Shown one piece after another: positions 8,166 to 16,317 of a DNA stretch of 64,000 bases (its first letter is position 1; each line of letters starts with the position of its first letter). The notes under the pieces are model-generated. The model worked only from the letters and a program-made list of their open reading frames with translations, was not told the DNA's origin and ran no database searches. The position numbers were made by a program, and so were the translations under genes. The stretch spans positions 3,536,001 through 3,600,000 of the forward strand of contig NZ_CP040936.1 in the NCBI RefSeq assembly GCF_006352025.1. The letters run 5' to 3'. Source of the stretch: Hymenobacter sp. DG01 (GTDB taxonomy: Bacteria > Bacteroidota > Bacteroidia > Cytophagales > Hymenobacteraceae).

Positions 8166-8978
8166 ATGTCCAAGTTGAGAATACTCTACGCTGCCACGGA
8201 AATCAACCCGTTTTTGCAGACCACCAAGGTAGCAGAGTTTTTGCGGCGGCTGCCGCAGGGAATGCAGGAAATGGGGATGGAAATCCGCATTTTCGTGCCC
8301 CGTTTCGGCATCATCAATGAGCGCAAGAACCGCCTGCACGAAGTGGTGCGGCTCTCGGGCATCAACATTGCCGTAGGCGAGGACGAAAAGCCGTTGATCA
8401 TCAAGGTTGCCTCCATTCCGAACGCCAAGCTGCAGGTGTACTTCATTGACAATGAAGACTACTTCCACCGCAAATCAGTACTGGTTGACAAGAACGACAA
8501 GTTTCACGCCGACAACGATGAGCGGGCTATCTTCTTCTGCAAAGGAGTGCTGGAAACCGTAAAGAAGCTGGGCTGGGCTCCGGACATTGTGCACTGCAAC
8601 GACTGGATGACGGGCCTGATTCCGATGTACCTGAAAACGACCTACAAGAAGGACCCGATTTTCAAGGACGCCAAATCGGTGTTCACCATCTACAACAATG
8701 AGTTCGACCACAAATTTGAGGGCGACATCATTGAGAAGGCCAAGATGCTGGACATTGAGGACGACATGCTGGCGGCCCTGAAAACCGCTGACTTTGGTGG
8801 CTTCATCAAGGTAGGTATGGAGTATTCTGATACAGTAGTAAAATCCGACGAGTCGTTCAGTGAAAACCTGAACACCCTGTTCACGGAGTATTCAGCCAAG
8901 AAACAAATTGAGCAGGTCGGCGCCGACGATAACCTGCTGACCTCTTACTACGCTCTCTATAATGAATTGGCCAGCTAG
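8166..8978 (+). CDS. Glycogen/starch synthase N-terminal domain protein (GT5 domain only)
   Basis: A 270-residue protein matching only the N-terminal catalytic half (Glyco_transf_5) of glycogen/starch synthases. The start MSKLRILYAATEINPF resembles the synthase N-terminus, and PDIVHCNDWMTGLIP is the conserved DxxHxHDW-like segment. The ADP-glucose-binding C-terminal Rossmann domain is missing, and the KxGGL loop normally near residue 15 is replaced by LQTTKVAEFL, so ordinary synthase activity is doubtful. It overlaps the DUF4270 gene by 17 bases, suggesting coupled translation. A regulatory or sugar-nucleotide-sensing role is possible but unproven. Confidence 0.85.
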   Translation: MSKLRILYAATEINPFLQTTKVAEFLRRLPQGMQEMGMEIRIFVPRFGIINERKNRLHEVVRLSGINIAVGEDEKPLIIKVASIPNAKLQVYFIDNEDYFHRKSVLVDKNDKFHADNDERAIFFCKGVLETVKKLGWAPDIVHCNDWMTGLIPMYLKTTYKKDPIFKDAKSVFTIYNNEFDHKFEGDIIEKAKMLDIEDDMLAALKTADFGGFIKVGMEYSDTVVKSDESFSENLNTLFTEYSAKKQIEQVGADDNLLTSYYALYNELAS

Positions 8979-10491
8979 CGCCAGCCGACTTACGTCGGTT
9001 TCCCTTTTTGCCGTTTCGCTGCTAGGCTTGGCCACAGGCTGCGAGAAAGCCAATGATGTTGGCCTGGAGTTGCCCGGCACTTCCCCTATTACCTCGCAAT
9101 ACCTTGATCTGCCAGTTTCAACGGCTACTGTACGGCAGCAGCCTATTGAGACGGTTAATAGCAACCAGGTTCTGGTGGGCCGCCTGCGGGATGCCAAAGT
9201 AGGTACCACCACGGCTCAGGCATACCTAAACCTGCAATACAACTCCCTGCTGAGCCCCGCCGACTCGTTGCCTGGTGCTGCGGCACGGCTGGATTCAGTA
9301 GTATTCAGCCTGGGGTTTGATCAGGTGTATGGCACGTCAAACCAACCGCTGCGGTTCAACTTCGCCTCCCTGGAGCAGCCCCTCGACAACCGGACGGTGT
9401 ATAACTCCGCTTCGGCAGCTCCAACCAATACGGTGCTGGCCAGCAACCTGGCGGCTCCGCTTAACCGCGAGCTGAAAGTGTGGCAGCAACTGGCTTCCAA
9501 CACAGCAGATAAGAAAGACAGCGTGCAGGTGACGACGCCTGACAAGGTAGTACGGCTTCGTCTGCTGAAGTACCCGGCTACGGCCGCCCTGGCTAATGCC
9601 ACGTTTGCGGCTCTGCAAAGCACCCCGATGAGCCAGGATAAACTGAACGCTGCGTGGAAAGGTATTGCCCTGACCCCCGCCGAAGGCTTTGCCGATAACA
9701 TCGTCAGCTTCAACCGCTCTTATAATTCCCGGATCGTGTTCTACTTCAGTGGTAACAATGTGAAGGGCACGGCCGGTATTAAAGGCAAGTCGGGCCGGTA
9801 TCACTCCTACAGCCTGGTAGCAGGCCCGTTGCCCACCGAGGCTCCAACAACCGGCCCGAAGTACTTCACCCGGCTTTCCACCGATTTCTCAGGTACTGCC
9901 CTGGCCAGCCTGGCTACTACCGGGCAGCAGGTTAGCGCCACCGCTACGGAAGACCTGACCTACATTCAAGACGGAGTGGGTCTGGCTACCCGCATTGAAC
10001 TCTCGGGGCTGCAGGCGCTCATGAACAACTCGGAGCTGGCTGTAAACCGGGCTGAGCTGCTGCTGCCTATCAGGCAGAACACCAACGGGCTGTTTCCTTA
10101 CCCGGGCATTAATAGTGTGTACCTCTACGAGGTTAATGCCAGCAATCAGCCCTTGCAGCGCACGGTGGGTGCTACCACCTACGAGCGGCTGATTCAGGCA
10201 GAGCGCCTCGTACAGGGCACCCAGTCGTTAGCTACCGGTGTTGGTGACCCCGCTGCGGCCGCCTTATACCCTAGCTACGAGGCACTTCAGTATTACAGCA
10301 TGCCGCTTACTGAGTACCTGCAGGCCTACCTACAGGACCGCCTGAATGGGGAACGGCCTTCGGCCTTGCTCTTGTCACCGGTTTTGCGCACCAACGCCAA
10401 CTTGACCCTGAATCGGGCCCAGCTTGTGAACCCTACGCAACCTGATGCTGCTAAAATCAAGCTGCGCGTATATTATTCCAAGCTCCGCTAA
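8962..10491 (+). CDS. DUF4270 family lipoprotein
   Basis: A 509-residue exported protein with a signal peptide and lipobox (LGLATGC, Cys27), followed by EKANDVGLEL and a beta-rich body typical of DUF4270, a family restricted mainly to Bacteroidota. The mature protein is predicted to be anchored to the outer or inner membrane; function is not established. Translation starts inside the end of the GT5 gene. A hairpin terminator lies 34 bases after the stop, separating it from glmS. Confidence 0.88.
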   Translation: MNWPASASRLTSVSLFAVSLLGLATGCEKANDVGLELPGTSPITSQYLDLPVSTATVRQQPIETVNSNQVLVGRLRDAKVGTTTAQAYLNLQYNSLLSPADSLPGAAARLDSVVFSLGFDQVYGTSNQPLRFNFASLEQPLDNRTVYNSASAAPTNTVLASNLAAPLNRELKVWQQLASNTADKKDSVQVTTPDKVVRLRLLKYPATAALANATFAALQSTPMSQDKLNAAWKGIALTPAEGFADNIVSFNRSYNSRIVFYFSGNNVKGTAGIKGKSGRYHSYSLVAGPLPTEAPTTGPKYFTRLSTDFSGTALASLATTGQQVSATATEDLTYIQDGVGLATRIELSGLQALMNNSELAVNRAELLLPIRQNTNGLFPYPGINSVYLYEVNASNQPLQRTVGATTYERLIQAERLVQGTQSLATGVGDPAAAALYPSYEALQYYSMPLTEYLQAYLQDRLNGERPSALLLSPVLRTNANLTLNRAQLVNPTQPDAAKIKLRVYYSKLR

Positions 10492-10524
10492 CAGCATTAT
10501 GTGCTAAGGTAGATTGGCCTACAA

Positions 10525-10559
10525 GGGCGGCACGGCTTTTGCCGATGCCGCCCGTTTTT
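10525..10559 (+). terminator. Intrinsic terminator after DUF4270 gene
   Basis: GGGCGGCA / TGCCGCCC stem with an inner CGGC/GCCG pairing, then GTTTTT. It lies between the DUF4270 gene and glmS. Confidence 0.75.
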
Positions 10560-10605
10560 GCTTTCATTTCTCGGAAGTTTCTGCTCTGTCACAACCAACC
10601 AAATT

Positions 10606-12441
10606 ATGTGCGGGATTGTCGCTTACATTGGGCACCGTGAGGCTTGCCCCATCATCATCAAAGGTCTGCGCCGCCTGGAATACCGCGGCTACGACTCTGC
10701 CGGCGTAGCACTGCTCAACGGCCAGCTTAGTGTTTACAAGAAAAAGGGAAAGGTAGCTGACCTGGAGGCTTTTATTGCAGAAAAAGATACGCACGCCAAC
10801 ATTGGCATGGGCCACACTCGCTGGGCCACCCACGGGGAACCGAACGACGTAAACGCCCACCCGCACTACTCTACCTCGGAGCGGATTGCCATCATTCACA
10901 ACGGTATCATTGAGAACTACGCGGCCCTCAAGCAGCACTTGCAGCAGCAGGGCCATGTGTTCCATTCCGACACGGACACGGAAGTGTTTGTGAACCTGAT
11001 TGAGGAAATTCAGAAGCAGAATAACTGCTCCCTGGAAGAGGCTGTGCGCCTGGCCCTGCACGAAGTAGTAGGAGCGTACGCCATTGTGGTGCTCAGCAAA
11101 GACGACCCGAACCAGCTGATTGCCGCCCGTAAAGGCTCTCCGCTGGTGATTGGGGTAGGCGAAAACGAGTTCTTCCTGGCTTCCGACGCTACGCCCATTA
11201 TCGAATACACCAACGAAGTAGTATACGTGAATGACTACGAGCTGGCAGTAATCAAAGACGGGCAGCTGGAAATCCGCACCAAGGAAGACGTTAAGCAGAC
11301 GCCTTATATTCAGACCCTGGAGCTGGAACTGGACCGGATTGAGAAAGGCGGCTACGAGCACTTCATGTTGAAGGAGATTTTCGAGCAGCCCCGCTCCATC
11401 CTCGACTCCATGCGCGGCCGCTTAGAGCTGGAAGCCGGCCACTTGAACATGGGCGGCGTACGGGCCTATGAGCGCAAGTTTGTGAACGCCGACCGCATCA
11501 TTATTGTGGCCTGTGGCACCTCCTGGCACGCGGGCCTGGTGGCCGAATACCTCATTGAGGACCTGGCGCGCATTCCTGTGGAAGTGGAATACGCCTCGGA
11601 ATTCCGCTACCGGAACCCGATCATCACGGAGCGCGACATTGTAATTGCCATTTCTCAGTCGGGCGAAACGGCAGACACCTTGGCTGCTATTGAGCTGGCG
11701 AAGAGCAGGGGGGCTACCATCTTCGGCATCTGCAATGTGGTAGGCAGCAGCATTGCCCGCGCCACCGATGCCGGCGCCTATACCCACGCCGGTCCTGAAA
11801 TTGGCGTGGCCTCTACCAAAGCCTTTACCGCTCAGGTAACTGTGCTGACCCTGCTGGCCATGATTGTGGGTCACAAGCGTGGTACCCTTTCCGACACCAA
11901 GCTGCGTGAGCTGATGATGGAGCTGAATACCATTCCGGCGAAAGTAGAAAAGGCCCTGCAGCTGAACGACGAAATCGAGGAGATTTCGAAGATCTTCAAG
12001 GACGTGCCCAACTTCCTGTATCTGGGCCGCGGCTACAACTTCCCGGTAGCCCTGGAAGGAGCCCTCAAGCTCAAGGAAATCAGCTACATTCACGCGGAGG
12101 GCTACCCCGCCGCTGAAATGAAGCACGGTCCCATTGCCCTCATCGACGAGAACATGCCGGTGGTAGTTATTGCCACCAAAGACAGCTCCTACGAGAAAGT
12201 AGTAAGCAACATTCAGGAGGTGAAGGCCCGCAAAGGCCGCATTATTGCCGTTGTGACGGAAGGCGACACGGTAATTCCGGAAATGGCGGAGTTCACCATT
12301 GAAGTGCCCGCCACCAGCGAGGTGCTGATGCCACTGGTATCGGTAGTGCCCCTGCAGCTGCTTTCCTACCACATTGCGGTGCTGCGCGGCTGCAACGTCG
12401 ATCAGCCCCGTAACCTGGCTAAATCGGTAACGGTAGAGTAG
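10606..12441 (+). CDS. glmS: Glutamine--fructose-6-phosphate aminotransferase (isomerizing)
   Basis: A 611-residue enzyme making glucosamine-6-phosphate, first step to UDP-GlcNAc for peptidoglycan and LPS. The N-terminal class II glutaminase starts MCGIVAYIG, with Cys2 as nucleophile after Met removal, and holds RRLEYRGYDSAG and GHTRWATHGEP. Two SIS domains follow (ACGTSWHAG; SQSGETADT; STKAFTAQV), ending in the conserved NLAKSVTVE. The start at the ATG of MCG is required for catalysis, so the upstream frame to 10558 is excluded. No glmS-ribozyme-like structure was recognised upstream. The stop codon touches the long hairpin at 12441. Confidence 0.97.
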   Translation: MCGIVAYIGHREACPIIIKGLRRLEYRGYDSAGVALLNGQLSVYKKKGKVADLEAFIAEKDTHANIGMGHTRWATHGEPNDVNAHPHYSTSERIAIIHNGIIENYAALKQHLQQQGHVFHSDTDTEVFVNLIEEIQKQNNCSLEEAVRLALHEVVGAYAIVVLSKDDPNQLIAARKGSPLVIGVGENEFFLASDATPIIEYTNEVVYVNDYELAVIKDGQLEIRTKEDVKQTPYIQTLELELDRIEKGGYEHFMLKEIFEQPRSILDSMRGRLELEAGHLNMGGVRAYERKFVNADRIIIVACGTSWHAGLVAEYLIEDLARIPVEVEYASEFRYRNPIITERDIVIAISQSGETADTLAAIELAKSRGATIFGICNVVGSSIARATDAGAYTHAGPEIGVASTKAFTAQVTVLTLLAMIVGHKRGTLSDTKLRELMMELNTIPAKVEKALQLNDEIEEISKIFKDVPNFLYLGRGYNFPVALEGALKLKEISYIHAEGYPAAEMKHGPIALIDENMPVVVIATKDSSYEKVVSNIQEVKARKGRIIAVVTEGDTVIPEMAEFTIEVPATSEVLMPLVSVVPLQLLSYHIAVLRGCNVDQPRNLAKSVTVE

Positions 12442-12508
12442 TTTCTTTAGAGAAAAGAAAAAGCCACTTCAGTTGCCTGAAGTGGCTTTTTCTTTTCTCT
12501 AAAGAAAC
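12441..12508. terminator. 32-bp perfect palindromic terminator
   Basis: Two exactly complementary 32-base arms (12441-12472 and 12477-12508) with a TTGC loop. The first base is the last base of the glmS stop codon. The inner part is a classic AAAAAGCCACTTCAG/CTGAAGTGGCTTTTT terminator; the outer 14 bp extend it well beyond the normal stem length. Confidence 0.9.
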
Positions 12509-12598
12509 CGCCTGCCGCCACCGCCAGAAAGCACTAGGGCTCGGTTTTTCAGTTTACTTTGACGCTTCAACACCTCCTTTTTCAACTACCACCCTCCC

Positions 12599-12985
12599 AT
12601 GGCAAATACCATCGTTTATTCGGCCCAGGCTCCCGCTCCTATTGGTCCCTACAGCCAGGCTATTCAGGCCGGCAACACTATTTATGTTTCAGGCCAGATT
12701 GCTCTGGACGCAGATACGGGCCAGTTGGTGGGTGAGGGCGACGTAGCCCAGGAAACCCATCAGGTAATGCGCAACCTGCAGGCTGTGCTGGAAGCCGCGG
12801 GCTATACCCTGCGCGACGTGGTGAAGTGCACCATCTTCGTGAAAGACCTGGGTAACTTCGGCCTGATCAATGAAATCTACGGCAACTACTTTTTCGCTGA
12901 CTATGCGCCGGCCCGCGAAACGGTGGAAGTAAGCCGCCTACCCAAAGACGTACAGGTAGAAATTTCCTGTATTGCCGCGAAGTAA
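12599..12985 (+). CDS. ridA: RidA family enamine/imine deaminase
   Basis: A 128-residue protein of the YjgF/YER057c/UK114 family that hydrolyses reactive 2-aminoacrylate-type imines from PLP enzymes. Signatures: APAPIGPYSQAI near the start, IYVSGQIALD, NLQAVLEAAG, VVKCTIFV with the loop before the active-site Arg in PARETVEVSRLPKDVQVEISCIA. The Arg of ARETVEV corresponds to the carboxylate-binding Arg of active RidA members. Monocistronic, with a hairpin behind it. Confidence 0.94.
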   Translation: MANTIVYSAQAPAPIGPYSQAIQAGNTIYVSGQIALDADTGQLVGEGDVAQETHQVMRNLQAVLEAAGYTLRDVVKCTIFVKDLGNFGLINEIYGNYFFADYAPARETVEVSRLPKDVQVEISCIAAK

Positions 12986-12997
12986 CGACCGCCCAAG

Positions 12998-13031
12998 CAA
13001 CCTGCTCCGCTTAGCGTAGCTGAGCAGGTTG
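12998..13031 (+). terminator. Hairpin downstream of ridA
   Basis: CAACCTGCTC / GAGCAGGTTG arms with an AT-containing loop. No T-run follows, so intrinsic termination is possible but uncertain. Confidence 0.4.
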
Positions 13032-13073
13032 AGCGGCCGAGTCTCTATTTCATCATCTTCCTGATTGCTTTAC

Positions 13074-13268
13074 ATGAAAGAGGTAGGCATTTTCCTGTTT
13101 ATGGCCGGACTGGTTGCCATGATAGCCCCCTTGCTGTTGCCCGCTAACTTCCGGTTTCCGCTGCTCGACTGGATCAATAACTGGGGCCCGACTACGGCCT
13201 GGCTGATCCGGGGTGGGGCCGTGCTGCTGGGGCTTATCCTGTGGCTTCGGTTCAGAAATCAGGAATAA
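13074..13268 (+). CDS. Small two-helix membrane protein
   Basis: A 64-residue protein with two hydrophobic helices: about residues 5-26 (GIFLFMAGLVAMIAPLLLP) and 43-58 (AWLIRGGAVLLGLILWL), separated by a Trp-rich turn (LLDWINNWGPT). The frame is open back to a TTG at 13065, but the ATG at 13074 gives the cleaner start. Its stop overlaps the start of the pentapeptide gene (TAATG), indicating translational coupling. I do not recognise a function. Confidence 0.7.
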   Translation: MKEVGIFLFMAGLVAMIAPLLLPANFRFPLLDWINNWGPTTAWLIRGGAVLLGLILWLRFRNQE

Positions 13269-13879
13269 TGCGCCGCCCTACCCCTCGTAAAGCCCCGAAG
13301 GCTCAGTCCAAGCCCGAGTATTTCCCGCCGGAACGGGTGCTCACCCGGACCCTACCGCCCGGGCTAGCAGGCGAACGGGAGTTCGAGCAGTACCACTTTC
13401 TCAACTTCGACTTCAGTCAGACTAGCTTGGCGGGTTACCTGTTTAGTGAGTGCCGGTTTGAAAACTGTAATCTGGCCGGTACCAGCTTGGCTAACACTTC
13501 CTTGCAGAACATAGCTTTTGACGGCTGCAAGCTACTGGGGCTACCGTTTGAAGCCTGCCGCGACATGCTGTTCAGCGTCCACTTCGACCGGTGTCAATTG
13601 GATTATGCGTCCTTTTCAGGCCGCGTGATGCCGAACACGCGCTTTGTAGAGTGCTCTTTGCGCGAGGCCAACTTCACGCAGGCCGACCTGACCGGGGCCG
13701 TGTTCCAGAACTGCCAGCTGGACCGGGCCGTGTTTCTGCACACGCACCTGAACGGAGCCGATTTCCGGACGGCTGAGAACGTAGTGCTGGAACCCGAGCT
13801 GAATGAGCTGAAGAACGCACGCTTTGCCCTGCTGAGCCTGCCCGGGCTGCTCATAAAGCACGGTTTACTTGTTGGGTAA
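13268..13879 (+). CDS. Pentapeptide repeat protein
   Basis: A 203-residue protein with a basic N-terminus (RRPTPRKAPKAQ) and, from about residue 50, A(D/N)LXX-type pentapeptide repeats such as CNLAGTSLANTSLQN and ANFTQADLTGAVFQNCQLDRAVF, which build a right-handed quadrilateral helix. The ATG at 13268 overlaps the preceding TAA by one base and is preferred over the in-frame start at 13241. Some family members block DNA gyrase; nothing here assigns that role, and many are of unknown function. Confidence 0.85.
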   Translation: MRRPTPRKAPKAQSKPEYFPPERVLTRTLPPGLAGEREFEQYHFLNFDFSQTSLAGYLFSECRFENCNLAGTSLANTSLQNIAFDGCKLLGLPFEACRDMLFSVHFDRCQLDYASFSGRVMPNTRFVECSLREANFTQADLTGAVFQNCQLDRAVFLHTHLNGADFRTAENVVLEPELNELKNARFALLSLPGLLIKHGLLVG

Positions 13880-13964
13880 AGACGCTGGCCCGGGGCTGAT
13901 GGAGCTACTGACCAGCTGCTCCCGCGGCCTATTTTATATCATCCTACCTCCCCGGCTAATTACC

Positions 13965-13972
13965 TACCTTTG
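13965..13972 (+). promoter_or_regulatory. Bacteroidota -7 element upstream of gltX
   Basis: TACCTTTG, an exact TAnnTTTG, 43 bases before the gltX ATG. Confidence 0.6.
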
Positions 13973-14015
13973 CGGCGCGCCACGGACCTGAATCGGGCGC
14001 AAATCAGCTGTTTGT

Positions 14016-15560
14016 ATGGAAAGAGAAGTACGGGTGCGTTTCGCGCCCAGCCCCACCGGCCCGCTGCACATCGGCGGCGTGCGCACTGCGCTCTATAACT
14101 ATCTGCTGGCCCGCAAGCTGGGCGGCAAGATGCTGCTCCGCATTGAGGATACCGACCAGAACCGGTTTGTACCAGGCGCCGAAGACTACATCCGCCAGAG
14201 CCTGGAGTGGTGCGGTATTGAGTTGGATGAAAGTCCCTGGAACGGAGGCCCTCATGCTCCCTACCGTCAGAGTGAGCGCAAGCCCATGTATCTGCAGTAC
14301 GCCCAGCAGCTTATTGACAGTGGCCACGCCTACTACGCCTTCGATACGCCCGAGGAGCTGGACGCCATGCGCGCCCGCCTCACGGCCGCCAAAGTGCCCA
14401 ACCCGCAGTACAACAGCATCACGCGCGCCCAGATGCGCAACTCCCTCACCCTGCCGACCGAGGAGGTAAAGCAGCTTTTGGAGAGCGGCGCGCCCTACGT
14501 GATTCGCCTGAAGGTGCCCCGCAAGGAGGAAGTGCGCTTCAACGACCTAATCCGGGGCTGGGTGGTAGTGCATTCGTCTTCTATCGACGATAAAGTGCTG
14601 ATGAAGTCCGATGGCATGCCGACCTATCACCTGGCCAATATCGTGGATGACCACTTGATGGAAATCACCCACGTTATCCGGGGGGAAGAGTGGCTACCCT
14701 CGGCGCCCCTGCACGTGCTGCTCTACCGCTACCTGGGTTGGGAAGACACCATGCCCCAGTTTGCTCACCTGCCCCTGCTGCTCAAGCCCGACGGTACCGG
14801 CAAGCTAAGCAAGCGCGACGGCGACCGGCTGGGCTTTCCGGTGTTCCCGCTGGAATGGCACGGTAAAGATGCCGAAACCGGCGAGCCGACCGTAAGCAGC
14901 GGCTACCGCGAATCGGGCTACCTGCCCGAGGCCTTTATCAACTTCCTGGCTTTCCTGGGCTGGAACCCGGGCTCCCAGCAAGAGCTGTTCACGATGGAGG
15001 AGCTGATTGAGGCCTTCTCTATTGAGCGCGTGAGCAAGTCGCCGGCCCGTTTCGACCAGAACAAGGTGCGCTGGTACAACGAGCAGTATCTGCGAGCCAA
15101 ACCCGACGCCGAACTGGCCCAGTACCTGACCGCCAGCCTGCAAGACCAGGGCGTGGAGGTACCCACCGACAAAGCCGTGCAGATTGCCGCCCTGGTAAAA
15201 GAGCGGGCTACCTTCCCGGCTGATCTGGCCCGCGAGGCCCAGCTGTTCTTCCAGCGCCCCACCGCCTACGATGAGCAGGTAATCAGCAAGAAATGGAATG
15301 CCCAGGTGGCCGGCGCCCTCCGGGAGTTTGCCGGGCAGCTCCCTGCTACCCCCGATGCCAGCCCCGATGGCATCAAGGCTTTGCTGACCCAGGTTCTGGA
15401 AGCTCAAGGACTCAAAATCGGGCAGGTGCTGCAGGCGCTGCGCGTGGCCGTTACGGGCGCTGCCGCAGGTCCTGACCTGATGCACATCATGAGCATTCTC
15501 GGCACTGAGGAAACGGCCGGACGGATAAACCAGGCCGTAGCGCAACTCCCAGCTGCATAG
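14016..15560 (+). CDS. gltX: Glutamate--tRNA ligase
   Basis: A 514-residue class I aminoacyl-tRNA synthetase. FAPSPTGPLHIGG holds the HIGH motif near residue 18, RIEDTDQNRF follows, and KLSKR at about 263-267 is the KMSKS equivalent. The C-terminal third is the helical anticodon-binding domain. Length is normal for the discriminating or non-discriminating bacterial enzyme; whether it also charges tRNA-Gln cannot be told here. It has its own promoter and terminator. Confidence 0.97.
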   Translation: MEREVRVRFAPSPTGPLHIGGVRTALYNYLLARKLGGKMLLRIEDTDQNRFVPGAEDYIRQSLEWCGIELDESPWNGGPHAPYRQSERKPMYLQYAQQLIDSGHAYYAFDTPEELDAMRARLTAAKVPNPQYNSITRAQMRNSLTLPTEEVKQLLESGAPYVIRLKVPRKEEVRFNDLIRGWVVVHSSSIDDKVLMKSDGMPTYHLANIVDDHLMEITHVIRGEEWLPSAPLHVLLYRYLGWEDTMPQFAHLPLLLKPDGTGKLSKRDGDRLGFPVFPLEWHGKDAETGEPTVSSGYRESGYLPEAFINFLAFLGWNPGSQQELFTMEELIEAFSIERVSKSPARFDQNKVRWYNEQYLRAKPDAELAQYLTASLQDQGVEVPTDKAVQIAALVKERATFPADLAREAQLFFQRPTAYDEQVISKKWNAQVAGALREFAGQLPATPDASPDGIKALLTQVLEAQGLKIGQVLQALRVAVTGAAAGPDLMHIMSILGTEETAGRINQAVAQLPAA

Positions 15561-15587
15561 CTCTGTTTCAGCCAGATACCTTCGGAA

Positions 15588-15622
15588 ACGCCCACCAAAC
15601 TCTCGTTTGGTGGGCGTTTTTT
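15588..15622 (+). terminator. Intrinsic terminator after gltX
   Basis: ACGCCCACCAAAC / GTTTGGTGGGCG stem with TCTC loop followed by TTTTTT. Confidence 0.92.
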
Positions 15623-15758
15623 AGTGCCTGAGGCCCGGAAATGTCCGCTTGGCCGGGCAGGTTTCAACCGCTTAGAGGCCACTGCCGTACTATCTGTTTC
15701 AAGGCGGCTTACTCTGCATAGCCATCCTGAGATTGAACCGACTTTAGCTGCCCGCATC

Positions 15759-16136
15759 ATGGCCAAGAAACCCGTTAGCCCGAAAAAGAAAAAGAACGAC
15801 CCCGAGAAAAAAGCCCGCGTTCATAAAGAGCTGGAGGGTTTTGAAATCAAAGTAAACCCCCTGGGCGAAATAACTTCCAATTACTCCATCGAGGACATCA
15901 ACCAGTTTCTGAACCGCCACGTGCGCGACAAAAAGCTGGTGAACCGCGACGGCCAGTTTGGCGAGAAAGAGGAGGAAGAAGATGATTTCCCGCTGGAGGA
16001 TGGCGTGCAGGAACCCGAAGAATCGGATGAGGACTTTATGCGCCGCACCAGCAAAGAGGCCAAGAAAAAAGGTCCGAAAGCGGAAGCTGACCCTGAGGTA
16101 GATGAGGACCTGCCTAAAACCCCTGATGAGGAGTAA
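15759..16136 (+). CDS. Hypothetical highly charged protein
   Basis: A 125-residue, almost entirely hydrophilic protein. The N-terminus is lysine-rich (MAKKPVSPKKKKNDPEKKAR). A short ordered core about residues 28-65 contains FEIKVNPLGEITSNYSIEDINQFL. The C-terminal half is acidic (EKEEEEDDF, ESDED, DPEVDEDL). The ATG at 15759 is chosen since the upstream extension lacks this composition and runs toward the gltX terminator. No domain recognised; basic-head, acidic-tail layout suggests a nucleic-acid- or protein-binding accessory, which is speculation. Confidence 0.7.
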   Translation: MAKKPVSPKKKKNDPEKKARVHKELEGFEIKVNPLGEITSNYSIEDINQFLNRHVRDKKLVNRDGQFGEKEEEEDDFPLEDGVQEPEESDEDFMRRTSKEAKKKGPKAEADPEVDEDLPKTPDEE

Positions 16137-16178
16137 TCCCGCCCCTGAGCGCCACGCCCGTACAGTACAAGCCGCCGG

Positions 16179-16234
16179 CACCTGCCTTTGCCCGTACCAC
16201 TGTCATTAGAAGTGTGGTACCGGAGAAAGCAGGT
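16179..16234. repeat. Imperfect inverted repeat between two genes
   Basis: Arms CACCTGCctttgccCGTACCAC and GTGTGGTACCGGagaaaGCAGGTG, imperfectly paired, in the 181-base gap before the AIM24-like gene. Possible terminator without a T-run, or a 5' leader structure. Confidence 0.4.
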
Positions 16235-16317
16235 GCTGGCGTGCTATATAGCGGCTATCAGATGGGGTTTTGCTATACTTGGGGAAATCATTCTTCTCTG
16301 CCTTTTCGCCCCGTTTT

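Noticed and set aside
10492..10605. A glmS ribozyme-type riboswitch before glmS
   Set aside because: Only a short terminator hairpin is present in the 114-base gap; the conserved glmS ribozyme core is not recognisable and there is no room for it.
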